Positions 17,663 to 27,504 of a DNA stretch of 64,000 nucleotides are shown piece after piece. Position 1 is the stretch's first letter, and the number at the start of each line of letters is the position of its first letter. Origin of the DNA: Thalassomonas sp. RHCl1 (GTDB taxonomy: Bacteria > Pseudomonadota > Gammaproteobacteria > Enterobacterales > Alteromonadaceae); NCBI RefSeq assembly GCF_947387555.1, contig NZ_CANDNZ010000009.1:186001-250000 (forward strand), read 5' to 3'. The notes beneath the pieces are model-generated. The model worked only from the letters and a program-made list of their open reading frames with translations. It was not told where the DNA came from and did no database searches. Made by a program: the position numbers and the translations under genes.

Positions 17663-19165
17663 ATGAGCATAAAAGAAATCCCGCTGATCATCGGCGGTGA
17701 GAAAGTTCAGTCTAAGACCGAGCAATGGTTAGACGTGTTAAACCCGGCGACGCAAGAAGTTGTTGCCCGTGTGCCTATGGCGACACTTGATGAAGTGGAT
17801 GCGGCGGTTGCCTCGGCGCAAGAAGCCTTTAAATCCTGGTCAAAGGTCTCCCTGACCAACCGTATGCGTATTATGCTGAACCTGCAGCAACTGATCCGTG
17901 AAAATACCGAAGAGCTGGCGCGTTTAGTCACTTTAGAGCATGGTAAAACGTTACCGGATGCCGAAGGTGAAGTTGGCAGGGCTTTAGAAGCCATTGAAAA
18001 TGCCTGTTCTGTTACCCGTTTGCAACTGGGGCAAATGGCCAACAATGCCGCCACCGGTGTTGATGTTTATACCATGAACAAGCCGTTAGGGGTTTGTGTC
18101 GGTATTACCGCCTTTAACTTCCCGCTGATGTTGCCGGCCTTTATGTTCCCGATTGCCATTGCCTGTGGTAATGCTTTCGTGCTTAAGCCTTCCGAGCAAG
18201 ATCCGTCTTCGACTATGCTGATGGTTGAATTGGCGCTTAAAGCCGGTATTCCGGCAGGTGTGCTTAACGTGGTACACGGTGGTCCGGATGTGGCAAACCG
18301 TTTATGTGAGCACCAAGATGTTAAAGCAGTGTCTTTCATCGGCTCTACTCATGTCGGTACTCATATTTATAACCATGCCGGTGCCCACGGTAAACGCGCC
18401 CAATGTATGATGGGGGCGAAAAACCACATGGTGATCATGCCTGATGCCAATAAAGATCGCGCCATCAATGATTTATTAGGTTCAGCCTTCGGCGCCGCCG
18501 GTCAGCGCTGTATGGCCAACCCGGTGACGATTTTAGTCGGCGAAGCCCGCAGCTGGTTACCGGAAATTGCCGAGCGCGCCAAGTCACTAAAAGTTGGCCC
18601 GGGCACGCAGCGTGATGCCGACTTAGGTCCTGTGGTTTCACCGCAAGCGAAACAGCGTATCATTAAATTACTCGACTCCGGCGTTGAGCAGGGGGCTACC
18701 TTGTTGGTAGACGGTCGTGATTGTCAGGTAGAAGGTTATCCTGACGGTAACTTTGTCGGACCAACTATGTTCAGCAATGTTAAGACCGATATGGATATCT
18801 ACACCCAGGAAATTTTTGGCCCGGCGTTATGTGTGCTGGAAGCGGAAAGCCTGGAAGAAGCGATCGAGATCATCAACAATAATCCAAACGGTAACGGTAC
18901 TTCCCTGTTTACTTCATCCGGCTGGGCGGCGCGTAAGTTTGAAAATGAGATCGATGTTGGCCAGGTAGGGATTAATGTGCCAATTCCTGTGCCGGTTGCC
19001 TACTTCAGCTTTACCGGTTCACGTGCGTCTAAACTGGGCGATTTGGGGCCTAACGGCAGCCAGGTAGTGAGCTTCTGGACCCAGACGAAAACCGTGACTA
19101 CCCGCTGGTTTGAGCCGGATCATCAAGACGGCTCCGAAGTACATACTACTATCAGTTTAAAATAA
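17663..19165 (+). CDS. mmsA: Methylmalonate-semialdehyde dehydrogenase (CoA-acylating)
   Basis: 500 residues, full family length. ALDH-fold motifs include [35 protein letters not shown], the family-specific [14 protein letters not shown] and the active-site Cys in [12 protein letters not shown]. MmsA converts methylmalonate semialdehyde (or malonate semialdehyde) to propionyl-CoA (or acetyl-CoA) in valine, beta-alanine and inositol breakdown. The usual partners mmsB or beta-alanine transaminase are not adjacent. A divergent LysR gene probably regulates it, and a strong terminator follows. Confidence 0.94.
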   Translation: MSIKEIPLIIGGEKVQSKTEQWLDVLNPATQEVVARVPMATLDEVDAAVASAQEAFKSWSKVSLTNRMRIMLNLQQLIRENTEELARLVTLEHGKTLPDAEGEVGRALEAIENACSVTRLQLGQMANNAATGVDVYTMNKPLGVCVGITAFNFPLMLPAFMFPIAIACGNAFVLKPSEQDPSSTMLMVELALKAGIPAGVLNVVHGGPDVANRLCEHQDVKAVSFIGSTHVGTHIYNHAGAHGKRAQCMMGAKNHMVIMPDANKDRAINDLLGSAFGAAGQRCMANPVTILVGEARSWLPEIAERAKSLKVGPGTQRDADLGPVVSPQAKQRIIKLLDSGVEQGATLLVDGRDCQVEGYPDGNFVGPTMFSNVKTDMDIYTQEIFGPALCVLEAESLEEAIEIINNNPNGNGTSLFTSSGWAARKFENEIDVGQVGINVPIPVPVAYFSFTGSRASKLGDLGPNGSQVVSFWTQTKTVTTRWFEPDHQDGSEVHTTISLK

Positions 19166-19185
19166 CGCGGGTTTTATTTGTTGAG

Positions 19186-19213
19186 AAAAAGGTTGCTTCG
19201 GCAACCTTTTTTT
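19186..19213 (+). terminator. Rho-independent terminator after mmsA
   Basis: GGTTGC and GCAACC pair around a TTCG tetraloop (19191-19206), extended by A-T pairs on the flanks, with seven T's after it. Confidence 0.9.
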
Positions 19214-19327
19214 ATGTCCGTAAGCTTTTATCTTGTGTTTCAGGATAAAGGTTGCGGCACTGTTTGTTTATACAGTGCTGTGGTAAGATGCCCGTTAAAA
19301 TAAATAATAACAATTAAAAGGTAGTTT

Positions 19328-19816
19328 ATGTTAACTGAAATGGCAGCTTGTGCTCCCGACGATTTCGATTTTGTTATCGGCGAGTGGACAGTAAAACATC
19401 GCCGTCTTAAGGAAAGGTTAAATGGATGTCATCAGTGGATAGATTTTGACGGGGAAATGTCAACGAAAAAAATCCTTGGCGGCTATGGTAACCTGGAAGA
19501 TAATTTTCTTCATTTTCCCGAAGAGTCCTTTCGTGCAATAGCACTGCGCTCTTATAACGCCGATAGCAAAAAATGGTCTATCTGGTGGCTCGATGGTCGT
19601 TTTCCTGATGCCCTGGATACGCCTGTGGTGGGGGCATTTACAGACGGTATAGGTTTGTTCTTTGCCGATGATGTATTTGATGGCGTGCCTGTTAAGGTAC
19701 GCTTTACCTGGAATGCGCGACAGCCAGGCAGGCCGCGTTGGGAGCAGGCTTTTTCTGTTGATAACGAGGAGAGTTGGGAAACGAACTGGACCATGGAGTT
19801 TTTGCCAAAGTGTTAG
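19328..19816 (+). CDS. Conserved hypothetical protein (DUF1579-like)
   Basis: 162 residues with AAAAGGTAG upstream of the ATG. The start DFDFVIGEWTVKHRRL, then IALRSYNADSKKWSIWWLDG and KVRFTWN...WEQAFS, match the small beta-barrel, lipocalin-like fold of DUF1579-type proteins, whose role is unknown. It has no signal peptide. It stands alone between mmsA and the PEP-CTERM gene. Confidence 0.65.
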   Translation: MLTEMAACAPDDFDFVIGEWTVKHRRLKERLNGCHQWIDFDGEMSTKKILGGYGNLEDNFLHFPEESFRAIALRSYNADSKKWSIWWLDGRFPDALDTPVVGAFTDGIGLFFADDVFDGVPVKVRFTWNARQPGRPRWEQAFSVDNEESWETNWTMEFLPKC

Positions 19817-19926
19817 TTTAAGCGTCATTTAGTGGCCAGCTAATGGTAAAAAACAGCAATGAAATAACTTTCCTTGCTGTTTTTTACCTGCGGATGGCGT
19901 TATAGCCGTAGGGAATAAATTTTTGT

Positions 19927-20568
19927 TTAACTTACTTTCACTTTCCTGGTTAAGCCAATCAGGCCCAGGCCAACTAAGATCAAACTTGAAGGTTCAGGCA
20001 CATCGGTTGGTGAGCGTAACTCAATCGAAGAAACATAACCGCTTAACCAGGAGTCATAACAGCAAGGGTCTGTGCCAAGATTCAAGGTATAGTCGAATTC
20101 AATATCGCTAAAAGGGACCGGCGGGTTGTGCCAGTTTACCGGTAATACGCCATTGTCATAACTCTGGCTATAGTCCAGGAAGCCGATTTCAACCGACTCA
20201 TGAATATTGCCAGACCAGTAATCTCCTTCGACATCGACAATGTCGCGCGAGCTCTGGTGGACCACAGAGGCTGAGATGCTCCAGTCATATATGCCCAAAC
20301 CGGCAATGGTGAAACTGCCGTTTGGATCAAGATAACCGTCGGCATAATCAAAGTCGGGTGAATCGTCGGTTAAGCCGTTATCGTAAGAAAAGCTACCGCT
20401 AAGTACAGTGCCGACAGTAATACTGTCATCAATTACATTGGCATTATCCTGGTAGATGGTATCGACGGTAACGGTAAAATCCCAGGTTAAGATAGTGGCA
20501 TTTACGGAAGTGGCACAAAAAAGACATGAAGCTGCTGCTGTAATCAGGTAGTGTTTTAAAGTTTTCAT
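19927..20568 (-). CDS. PEP-CTERM sorting-domain exported protein
   Basis: 213 residues. A signal peptide (LITAAASCLFCATSVNA) precedes a beta-rich mature region containing repeated Asp/Tyr patches (DDSPDFDYADGYLDPNG). The C-terminus is a PEP-CTERM signal: VPEPSS, a hydrophobic segment (LILVGLGLIGL) and a basic end (TRKVKVS). In known systems exosortase cleaves this tail, linked to exopolysaccharide production. No exosortase lies in the window. Function of the mature domain is unknown. Confidence 0.85.
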   Translation of the reverse strand: MKTLKHYLITAAASCLFCATSVNATILTWDFTVTVDTIYQDNANVIDDSITVGTVLSGSFSYDNGLTDDSPDFDYADGYLDPNGSFTIAGLGIYDWSISASVVHQSSRDIVDVEGDYWSGNIHESVEIGFLDYSQSYDNGVLPVNWHNPPVPFSDIEFDYTLNLGTDPCCYDSWLSGYVSSIELRSPTDVPEPSSLILVGLGLIGLTRKVKVS

Positions 20569-21466
20569 TCGGATCTTTCCTTATTGTGAAATTAATACTT
20601 CCGTATTGTTTGATAATTGTTAAGCACCAATTAAGCCAAAAAAATAAGGCATTGATTTTTAATTATTTTGTCTTGTTTTTATTTTCTATGTGATTTTTTG
20701 TGTAAAGTAAATTGACGCTGCTTTTTCTAAAAAGGTGATGGTTGTTATAGCGAAATTTTTTCCGTTTGAAATTTAGCTGCATGTTAACGTAATTTGCTCG
20801 CCATATTGGATAATTTAAACGAGATTTTATCCGGGAAAATTTTCACTTTTTAACGGGCAAAAAAACTGTTGCAACGCAGCATTTTTTTGCCCGGCGATGA
20901 GAGAGATTTTTTACTTTTTTATTGGATAAAAATTGCTGCGTTGCAACACTTTTTTGTTGGGTAGGAATTGCTGCGGTGCAACACTTTTTTGTCCAGTGCT
21001 AAGAGACATTTTTCAGCTCAAATTTGAGATGCCTTTTTTGCTTTTTAAATAAGTTATTTTGCCGATAATTCAAACAAACTTTCATCGCTTATTTTCTCAT
21101 TGTTTTATTGATGAAACCTGCTGGAAGGGCTTTGTCGGGGTGACATTTTTTCCTGAAATGCGAGAGCGTTTTTCGACTTTATTTGCTCTTTTTAACGTCA
21201 GAAAAAATAATCCTGTTATTAATGACGTTAATAGGTGGTTTTATCGTCAATACTAGGCTAACATTTTCCAGCAATCTGCTGTCTTCTTTGGAACAAATTT
21301 TGTTCTTGAAATCGAGTTAAAAAAGAGGATTTATTTTGCTGTCAGCGGCGTTGATTTTTTAGGGCTTACTGGTGCGATTAATACCCGGATTTTGGCAGAA
21401 GATAACAGGCTATTTGAAGTAGTAAAATTATTTATTTTTAAACATCAAATTTATAGGACGAATATC
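20569..21466. repeat. Long non-coding region with a three-copy hairpin-associated motif
   Basis: About 900 AT-rich bases with no convincing gene. The motif TGCTGCGTTGCAACA occurs at 20934-20948, with one change at 20969-20983, and inverted at about 20867-20881. Copies two and three are followed by CTTTTTTGT. The inverted copy is enclosed by GGGCAAAAAAA (20855-20865) and TTTTTTTGCCC (20882-20892), which can form a stem. A TTG-started frame at 21059-21256 is not convincing. Confidence 0.6.
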
Positions 21467-21649
21467 ATGATTAGTAATCGTGACCTCAATGGAGAAAGCC
21501 GCTCAGTATCTGGTGATAACTCGGACAAGTGTTCGCCATTGCTCAATAACCCGCTTGATTATAATACCGACAAAGTTGAAAGTGCTTTTAAGGAAATTGA
21601 ACTCATGGATGATGACAGCAACTCGATTTATGTGCGGGGTTATAACTAA
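21467..21649 (+). CDS. Small hypothetical acidic protein
   Basis: 60 residues from the ATG at 21467, preceded by AGGA at 8-base spacing. A longer frame from 21392 lacks a binding site. The product is acidic and Asn/Ser/Asp-rich (NPLDYNTDKVESAFKEIELMDDDSNSIY) with one Cys and no membrane segment. No family recognised. Its position after a long repeat-bearing region and before a PilZ gene gives no functional hint. Confidence 0.45.
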   Translation: MISNRDLNGESRSVSGDNSDKCSPLLNNPLDYNTDKVESAFKEIELMDDDSNSIYVRGYN

Positions 21650-21864
21650 ATTTGTCCTTTTCTGTTTTTTTTCAGGGCACTTTATCAGAGACCTTTATTA
21701 GATAAAATTCGCCAGATATTAAACGGGTATAGTGATTTTGTGTGGTCATCCCGAAGATCATTATGCCCAATTTGGTGGTGTAAATAAGGTCACGCAAGTG
21801 TGAACTTTGTTGTCTGTGCTACAATCTGTACTGAATGTTTTAGCCAAAATAGTAAGGGATTATT

Positions 21865-22221
21865 ATGGACGAGATTGTTGACCATTCAGAGCGTCGTCGG
21901 GCAATTCGCGAAACAAACATTAAGTTACCGGAAGGTGAGCTGACCCTGATGTTTGATGACAGACCTGTAAAACTCTACGAATTTAAAGATATTACCCCCT
22001 TTGGTGTTTGCTTACAGGCGGCAGAGCCAGCCTCACCATCCACAGTGATCACCATACGTTACCTTCACCGCCATGGCCAGTTTGAGGTTTTTGGGGAAAT
22101 GGTGTGGCAGGAGCCTGTGTTGGCTTGCGTCAATGATCAAAAACACTGGCTCGGCATTCAATTTACCCCCGACCGGATAACACAAAATGAAGCCTTGTTT
22201 GAGTTACTCCTGGTGCATTGA
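21865..22221 (+). CDS. PilZ-domain protein (probable c-di-GMP receptor)
   Basis: 118 residues, essentially a single PilZ domain. The RxxxR motif is R11-R15 (ERRRAIR), the second motif reads DITPFG (Thr in place of the common Ser of DxSxxG), and the barrel ends with HWLGIQF. Intact arginines support c-di-GMP binding. With no effector domain attached it would act through protein partners. Confidence 0.88.
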   Translation: MDEIVDHSERRRAIRETNIKLPEGELTLMFDDRPVKLYEFKDITPFGVCLQAAEPASPSTVITIRYLHRHGQFEVFGEMVWQEPVLACVNDQKHWLGIQFTPDRITQNEALFELLLVH

Positions 22222-22271
22222 TGTTTGTGGTTTTATCGCTATTTCCCGTGTCTTATTCCTGAGCTCAGGCC

Positions 22272-23927
22272 CTAATCACTGGCCTGAAGCGTCGGAGATT
22301 TTAACTGGTAGGGAAAGATAATTTCAAAGCGGGTGCCTTTAGCCGGCTCGGACTCGCAGGTGATTTGTCCTGATAACTTTTGCGTCACCAGGTTATAGAC
22401 GATATGCATGCCGAGCCCGGTGCCGCCTTTATTACGTTTGGTGGTATAAAAGGGCTCGAAGATATTGTCCCTGATTTTTGTGTCCATGCCCTTGCCGTTA
22501 TCCGTGATCACCAGGGTGACCCAGCCTTTTTGCTCTTTGGCACTGATATGGATCTGGCCTGTTTGCTCTTTGTCAAAAGCATGAAAAAAGGCGTTGATCA
22601 CCAAATTGGTAATGATTTGGGCTAAGGCGCCGGGATAGGTTTTACAGTTGATTTTGCTGTCTATATCCACTTTGACCTCTACCTGATAATATTTGTATTT
22701 AGGCATGATAGAGTCGACCACATCCTGTACACTTTCCCTGAGTTCCAGGGTACGTATTTCATCATGAGCTTGATCCACGGCAACATGTTTAAAGCTTTTT
22801 ATTAATGAAGAGACCCGCATCAGGTTGCTAAAAATCATGTCGGTGCTGTGCTGGAAGATGTCTATGGTTTCTATCAGCAGATTCTTGGTGAGGTTATTGT
22901 TGTCAGCACTTTCCCGCAACAAGGCTATTTCTTCCTGCAATGTGGTGACTGCCGTTACTCCTACGCCAACCGGGGTATTGATTTCATGGGCGACACCGGC
23001 CACCAGGGAGCCCAGAGAAGCCATTTTTTCCGACTCCACCAGCTGATTTTTGGCGGTTTCCATAATTTCCAGTGACTCGGTCAGTTGCTCGTTTTTTGAT
23101 CTGATGTGTTCGGTTTGCGTATCGACTTCCTTTTCAAGCAGATCAATAAATTGCCGGTTCATTTTATGCCGTAAGCGAAAGTTCAGCATCAGGATCAGCA
23201 GCAGGATGATAAAACTTGCTAGCGCCAATATGGTCATCAGGCTATGTTTGCTTGCTGTTGCTTCTACCTGGCGGTTAGTGCGATTTTCCTGTAAAGAATA
23301 AAACTCGTTGATATGTGACATTATTCTGGCTTTTGCCGCCAGGTAATCCTGACTGTAAAGATGAGCAAGTGCCGCTTCTCTCTCCGCTGCAAGTTTATAG
23401 GGAGTAAGTCGTGACAGAGCATTTTTTACTTCATTAAATGCCATAAATTCAAGCTCCGTCAGCTTATCTGATACTTGTTGTGCCTGCTGCAGCTGGGCAA
23501 ATTCCTGTTGGGTGAAACCGGCCTGTTTCATCAATTGTTGCAGCGGTATTCGCTGGCCATTGGCAAAAGGGGCTTCGCCCTGTGCCGGCATTAACATATC
23601 CCAGTAAACTCTATGATAATTTTCGGGGCGGTCCTGGCGTCCGTTACGAATAGCCAGGATTTGATTAAAAAAATCCAGGTATTTTTCCTTACCGGTAACG
23701 GCATAGGTACGGGCCATCAGGGTGAGTTGATCTGAACTTAACCTGAGCTGCTCGGTGAGCAGATAAGAATGATAACGGTTGTTGCTCGCTTGCTGTAATT
23801 CCTGTAGGGAAGAATAAGCAAAGTAGGAAAACACCGCCGCCATCAAAGCACAGACGAAAGTCAGGGAATTAAGTTGTACCGTCTTCTTTAAAGTTTTGGA
23901 GCGCAGGATATCGTATTGCTCTTGCAT
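22272..23927 (-). CDS. Membrane sensor histidine kinase paired with the DUF3369 regulator
   Basis: 551 residues, start preceded by GGGGGA. Membrane segments lie near 20-37 and 228-247, with a largely helical periplasmic sensor between them. A cytoplasmic coiled-coil (LLEKEVDTQTEHIRSKNEQL) leads to the H-box LVAGVAHEINTPVG and an HATPase domain with NLVINAFFHAF, DNGKGM and GGTGLGMHIV. There is no receiver domain attached. The regulator gene upstream ends 21 bases before this start, so the two form an operon. Confidence 0.9.
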   Translation of the reverse strand: MQEQYDILRSKTLKKTVQLNSLTFVCALMAAVFSYFAYSSLQELQQASNNRYHSYLLTEQLRLSSDQLTLMARTYAVTGKEKYLDFFNQILAIRNGRQDRPENYHRVYWDMLMPAQGEAPFANGQRIPLQQLMKQAGFTQQEFAQLQQAQQVSDKLTELEFMAFNEVKNALSRLTPYKLAAEREAALAHLYSQDYLAAKARIMSHINEFYSLQENRTNRQVEATASKHSLMTILALASFIILLLILMLNFRLRHKMNRQFIDLLEKEVDTQTEHIRSKNEQLTESLEIMETAKNQLVESEKMASLGSLVAGVAHEINTPVGVGVTAVTTLQEEIALLRESADNNNLTKNLLIETIDIFQHSTDMIFSNLMRVSSLIKSFKHVAVDQAHDEIRTLELRESVQDVVDSIMPKYKYYQVEVKVDIDSKINCKTYPGALAQIITNLVINAFFHAFDKEQTGQIHISAKEQKGWVTLVITDNGKGMDTKIRDNIFEPFYTTKRNKGGTGLGMHIVYNLVTQKLSGQITCESEPAKGTRFEIIFPYQLKSPTLQASD

Positions 23928-23948
23928 GGTTTCCCCCGATGCCTTGCC

Positions 23949-24902
23949 TTATAGTAGTCCTTTTTCTTTGTGATAACACAGTGCGATATGATGCAGGAAA
24001 AGCTCTACTATATTGGCATCTTGATTGTCATTGCGCTCTCTTTCATCCAATACAATCAGGTAGTTGGTTGTGCCGTTGGCAATATATCCGAGAAATTGAT
24101 TGTTATCTTCGATATAGCCTGTTTCATGGTTAGATAACAAGGGAGAGAATCGCCTGATATCAGTGACCTCACTGAGCTTGCAGCCTTTTTTATTGCTATA
24201 ACGACCGGAGGCGTAAGTGATCAGGGCTTCATCCGGCTGTTCGTTCGTGTAGCTGGCACAAAAATAACTGCGGGAGTATGTCATTAAATCCATCAACAAG
24301 CGGATAACGCCGTTACTGTAGGCTTCCACGGGCCTGAGTTGATAGTGCACCTGGTCGCTGCGGACAATATCCATGAGCTTTTGGCAGGTATCTTCTATGG
24401 TGACGATATCGTTATATGCTCTGAGGCAGGAATGCATCAGGGTATTGAGTTTACGGTTGGTTAATTCGCCTTTTTCCTTGTAGTCATTGATATCATACTC
24501 GGTCATGATGCGCTCTTCCGGCGCCTCGCCCGGTTGACCCGTACGCAACACTATCCGTACCCTGTGATCGCCTTTAATGCGTCTGATCCAGTTGGCGACT
24601 TTGAGGCCGGCATCATCTCTTTCCATAACGACATCCAAGAGGATCACGGCAATGTCATCCCGATCTTGCAGTAAATTGATGGCTTCTTCACCGGAAAAGG
24701 CACTTAAGATGTTTAATCCCGCGCCATTAAATGCATATCGACGCAATGCCAGCTTAGTCACCTCGTGAACATCGGGTTCATCATCAACAATCAGTAGGTT
24801 ATATTTTGCTTTCGGGCTCTGGGGCTTTTCAGCTTGCTTGTCGTCGTCATCATCACCGAAAAGCAAAGCATCACCATCGTTATTTTCATTAGGTTCAACC
24901 AC
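23949..24902 (-). CDS. Response regulator with DUF3369 domain
   Basis: 317 residues from a GTG at 24902 preceded by AGGAAGAG. An acidic N-terminal leader (FGDDDDDKQ) is followed by a receiver domain (LLIVDDEPDVHEV, phospho-acceptor in VILLDVVM, then RTGQPGEAPEERI). The C-terminal DUF3369 region (about 165-317) is GAF-like. There is no DNA-binding, HD-GYP or GGDEF output, so signalling is probably through protein contact. It is the first gene of an operon with the histidine kinase. Confidence 0.88.
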   Translation of the reverse strand: MVEPNENNDGDALLFGDDDDDKQAEKPQSPKAKYNLLIVDDEPDVHEVTKLALRRYAFNGAGLNILSAFSGEEAINLLQDRDDIAVILLDVVMERDDAGLKVANWIRRIKGDHRVRIVLRTGQPGEAPEERIMTEYDINDYKEKGELTNRKLNTLMHSCLRAYNDIVTIEDTCQKLMDIVRSDQVHYQLRPVEAYSNGVIRLLMDLMTYSRSYFCASYTNEQPDEALITYASGRYSNKKGCKLSEVTDIRRFSPLLSNHETGYIEDNNQFLGYIANGTTNYLIVLDERERNDNQDANIVELFLHHIALCYHKEKGLL

Positions 24903-25171
24903 GTTTCTCTTCCTGGTAGTTAAGTATGTGTGGGAGCTGACTATGAGGCTGTCGAGTGTAAATACGTTAAGCTAAGTATAGATATGATTTCCTCATATTG
25001 ATTCACCGGTCATGAATAATTTTCCGCTGGCACTCTGAGTCATTTTGGTCTCCAGCTACGGGAGAGATCAGGGACCATTTATAAAAGAAAATTAACAGGT
25101 TAGAATGCAACAACAATGCGGCAAAGACTTTAGGCCGTTGTTTGCCATTTGGAAAATAAGAAGAGATTGAG

Positions 25172-25717
25172 ATGGATATTCATTTAACAAGTTCACGTTT
25201 AACTATCCGGGCTTTAGCCCCCTGCGACTTGCATGCTTTTGCGCAATACCGGGCAATGCCTGAAGTCGCCTTGTATCAAAGCTGGAGCCAATACAGTTAC
25301 CAGAAGGCTTGCCGCTTATATGAGCACATGAGCCAACAGGTATTTGCCACCGTCGGCTACTGGTTTCAATTGGCCCTTATTGAGCAGGACACGCACCGGC
25401 TTATTGGCGATCTCGCACTACATTTTGTCGACGAGCAGCAAGTGGAGATAGGTGTTACTGTGGCACCTGAGCATCAGGGGCGGGGGTTGGCTGGAGAAGC
25501 TATTGATACCTTGCTCGACTATTTATTTCTGGAGTTAAAAAAACACAGGGTCACGGCGGTTACCGATGCCGACAATCAGGCCTGCGCCCGCTTGCTTAAA
25601 CGCATTGGTTTCAGGCAAGAAGCGCATTTTGTTGACAATATTTTCTTTAAAGGGGCCTGGGGCAGTGAATATGTTTTTGCCATGCTAGCATCTGACTGGT
25701 CTCGTCTTCGCCGTTGA
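25172..25717 (+). CDS. GNAT N-acetyltransferase, RimJ/RimL-like
   Basis: 181 residues. The fold starts LTSSRLTIRALAPCDL and has the acetyl-CoA loop APEHQGRGLAGEA and the terminal DADNQACARLLKRIGFRQEA typical of RimJ/RimL-type acetyltransferases. Substrate unknown; ribosomal protein, amino-sugar or drug acetylation cannot be told apart. It stands alone. Confidence 0.88.
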   Translation: MDIHLTSSRLTIRALAPCDLHAFAQYRAMPEVALYQSWSQYSYQKACRLYEHMSQQVFATVGYWFQLALIEQDTHRLIGDLALHFVDEQQVEIGVTVAPEHQGRGLAGEAIDTLLDYLFLELKKHRVTAVTDADNQACARLLKRIGFRQEAHFVDNIFFKGAWGSEYVFAMLASDWSRLRR

Positions 25718-25913
25718 GCTGACTGAAAGTGCAGTAAAGTTGCCGTGAAAATTCGATAAATAAGCTTTTTAGCGCTAACTTTAACTTTGGGGGTCATTTT
25801 AGGAGCTTGACTATTTAGCAAGAGCTGGATCTTCGAAAGGGACTTTATTGTTGCTATTAACAGTCCCGGGAGTTTGATTGTTTTTATTGACTTATGCACA
25901 CGGAGAGATATTT

Positions 25914-26435
25914 ATGAAGTTATTTATTCGGCAAAGTTTTACTCAGGCAGATAAAAGTCAAAGTAATGTTGTTCAGGGAGTGATAGACCTTATTAAAGCG
26001 CTATTCCCGCAAACGAATTTTTTAACCGGGGAGCATGCATCCAGCAGCGCTTCCTTTATTGAAAACTTTGAAACCACCACAGGGTTAATTTTTACCCCTA
26101 AGGCTTTTCGAAATTATCGTCTGGCCCTGCTAGACGAGGCGGATGCTCTGCTTTTTATCCGCACCTCCATGAGTGAAAGCGGGGCATTTGAACTCTCCTA
26201 TAATTTACATGCCGATAACCCCAAACCGGTATTTTATGCCCATTGGCGCTATGCCCCGATTAAGACCACCTTGTTAAAGGAGTTAGATCAGGAATTCCCG
26301 GTCCGCTATTGTGAATTTGTTCGCGCCAAAGATCTTCGCGAGCATTTTTCAGCTTTTGTCAAAGAGTATCAGCTTTCTGCCGATGGCCCCGGATCCGCAC
26401 ACAAGGACAAGGTGTTAATGACAGAAACCGCTTAG
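25914..26435 (+). CDS. Conserved hypothetical, nucleoside 2-deoxyribosyltransferase-like fold
   Basis: 173 residues from the ATG at 25914, preceded by GGAGAG; the longer frame to 25878 lacks a site. The segment LLDEADALLFIRTSMSESGA then FELSYN and PKPVFYAHW has the D-x-hydrophobic...S-x-G...E pattern of nucleoside deoxyribosyltransferase or TIR-like Rossmann folds, where the Glu is catalytic. This is pattern recognition only. No signal peptide. The gene is between GNAT and cspA with no operon partner. Confidence 0.5.
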   Translation: MKLFIRQSFTQADKSQSNVVQGVIDLIKALFPQTNFLTGEHASSSASFIENFETTTGLIFTPKAFRNYRLALLDEADALLFIRTSMSESGAFELSYNLHADNPKPVFYAHWRYAPIKTTLLKELDQEFPVRYCEFVRAKDLREHFSAFVKEYQLSADGPGSAHKDKVLMTETA

Positions 26436-26525
26436 CACCTTGTTGTCCATGTGGGAAGCATGCATGGCGACTGTATTTGTGGGCAAATAAGCCGAAAATG
26501 AGCTTCAGCTTATTTGCTTTAATAA

Positions 26526-26705
26526 TTGACATAAACTCCAACTAGTATACAATTCCTCTCGCTTGAAAGTTCGTTTTATATTTATGCACACCATTTCGTT
26601 GACTGATTAGTACTTCGTCCTGTTTTTGATAAGTAATAGCAACACTTCTAGGCACATCCGGCTTACTATAAGCCAAAAATTACTCTGAATAAATAGGATA
26701 CTATT
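26526..26705 (+). promoter_or_regulatory. Promoter and long 5' leader of the cold-shock gene
   Basis: TTGACA (26526-26531) and TACAAT (26548-26553) are spaced by 16 bases, giving a transcript start near 26560 and a leader of about 145 bases. That is comparable to the 159-base cspA leader of E. coli, which refolds on cold shock. The ribosome site AGGATA precedes the ATG. Confidence 0.7.
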
Positions 26706-26912
26706 ATGTCTACTACTACTGGTACAGTTAAATGGTTCAACGAAGCTAAAGGTTTCGGTTTCATCGAGCAAGAAAACGGTCCTGACGTTTTCGCTCACTT
26801 CAACGCTATCGTTGGTGAAGGTTTCAGAACTTTGGCCGAAGGTCAAAAAGTTGAGTTCACTGTAACTGAAGGTCAAAAAGGCCCTCAAGCAGAAAACATC
26901 GTTGCCCTTTAA
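26706..26912 (+). CDS. Cold-shock protein, CspA family
   Basis: 68 residues, a single cold-shock domain with RNP1 KGFGFIEQ and RNP2 VFAHFNAI, the latter differing from the usual VFVHFSAI. It binds single-stranded nucleic acid and melts RNA structure. Codon use is strongly biased (GGT, GAA, AAC, CGT-type), as expected of a highly expressed gene and unlike neighbouring genes. A long leader precedes it and a terminator follows. Confidence 0.96.
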   Translation: MSTTTGTVKWFNEAKGFGFIEQENGPDVFAHFNAIVGEGFRTLAEGQKVEFTVTEGQKGPQAENIVAL

Positions 26913-26989
26913 TGTTAACGGCACGATTCGCTTGGTGATAAACAGCTAAGCGCATCACATATTGTTAGAGAACTAGCAATATATGAATG

Positions 26990-27021
26990 AAAAGGTAAGA
27001 TTTTATATCTTGCCTTTTTTT
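26990..27021 (+). terminator. Terminator after the cold-shock gene
   Basis: AAAAGGTAAGAT (26990-27001) pairs with ATCTTGCCTTTT (27007-27018), one G-U pair, 5-base loop, T-run to 27021. Its position argues against the longer upstream start of the next gene. Confidence 0.85.
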
Positions 27022-27051
27022 GTACCTGAAGATCTTGATAAGGAGATGCAA

Positions 27052-27504
27052 ATGAAAATATGGGTTGATGCCGATGCCTGCCCTGTGGTCATTAAAGAAA
27101 TCCTGTTTAAAGCCGCTGAGCGCACGCAAACGCAACTGACTTTGGTGGCCAACCATTTTATGCGCACGCCGCCCTCTAAGGTGATCAATTTTTTACGGGT
27201 CACTGCCGGTTTTGATGTCGCCGATGATGAAATAGTCAAACAAGTCTCTGCGGGGGATCTGGTGATCACTTCAGATATTCCGCTGGCGGCCGAAGTCATA
27301 GAAAAACAGGCGTTGGCGTTAAGTCCCCGCGGTGAGCTTTTCAGCGAAGCAAACATTAGGCAAAAGCTTAATATGCGTGACTTTATGGATACCATGCGTG
27401 CCAGCGGTGAACAAACCCAGGGACCGCCGCCGTTGAGCCAAAGCGACCGCCAGGCATTTGCCAATCATTTGGATACCTTGCTAAGGCGACATGGTGCTAA
27501 GTAA
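27052..27504 (+). CDS. yaiI: YaiI/YqxD family protein (UPF0178, DUF188)
   Basis: 150 residues from the ATG at 27052, with AGGAG six bases before it. The signature [18 protein letters not shown], then [23 protein letters not shown] and [10 protein letters not shown] are diagnostic. The fold is PIN-like with conserved acidic residues, suggesting nuclease-type chemistry, but no function is established. Confidence 0.92.
   Translation: MKIWVDADACPVVIKEILFKAAERTQTQLTLVANHFMRTPPSKVINFLRVTAGFDVADDEIVKQVSAGDLVITSDIPLAAEVIEKQALALSPRGELFSEANIRQKLNMRDFMDTMRASGEQTQGPPPLSQSDRQAFANHLDTLLRRHGAK

Noticed and set aside
21059-21256. TTG-started frame in the repeat-rich region
   Set aside because: No ribosome binding site and no recognisable protein pattern.
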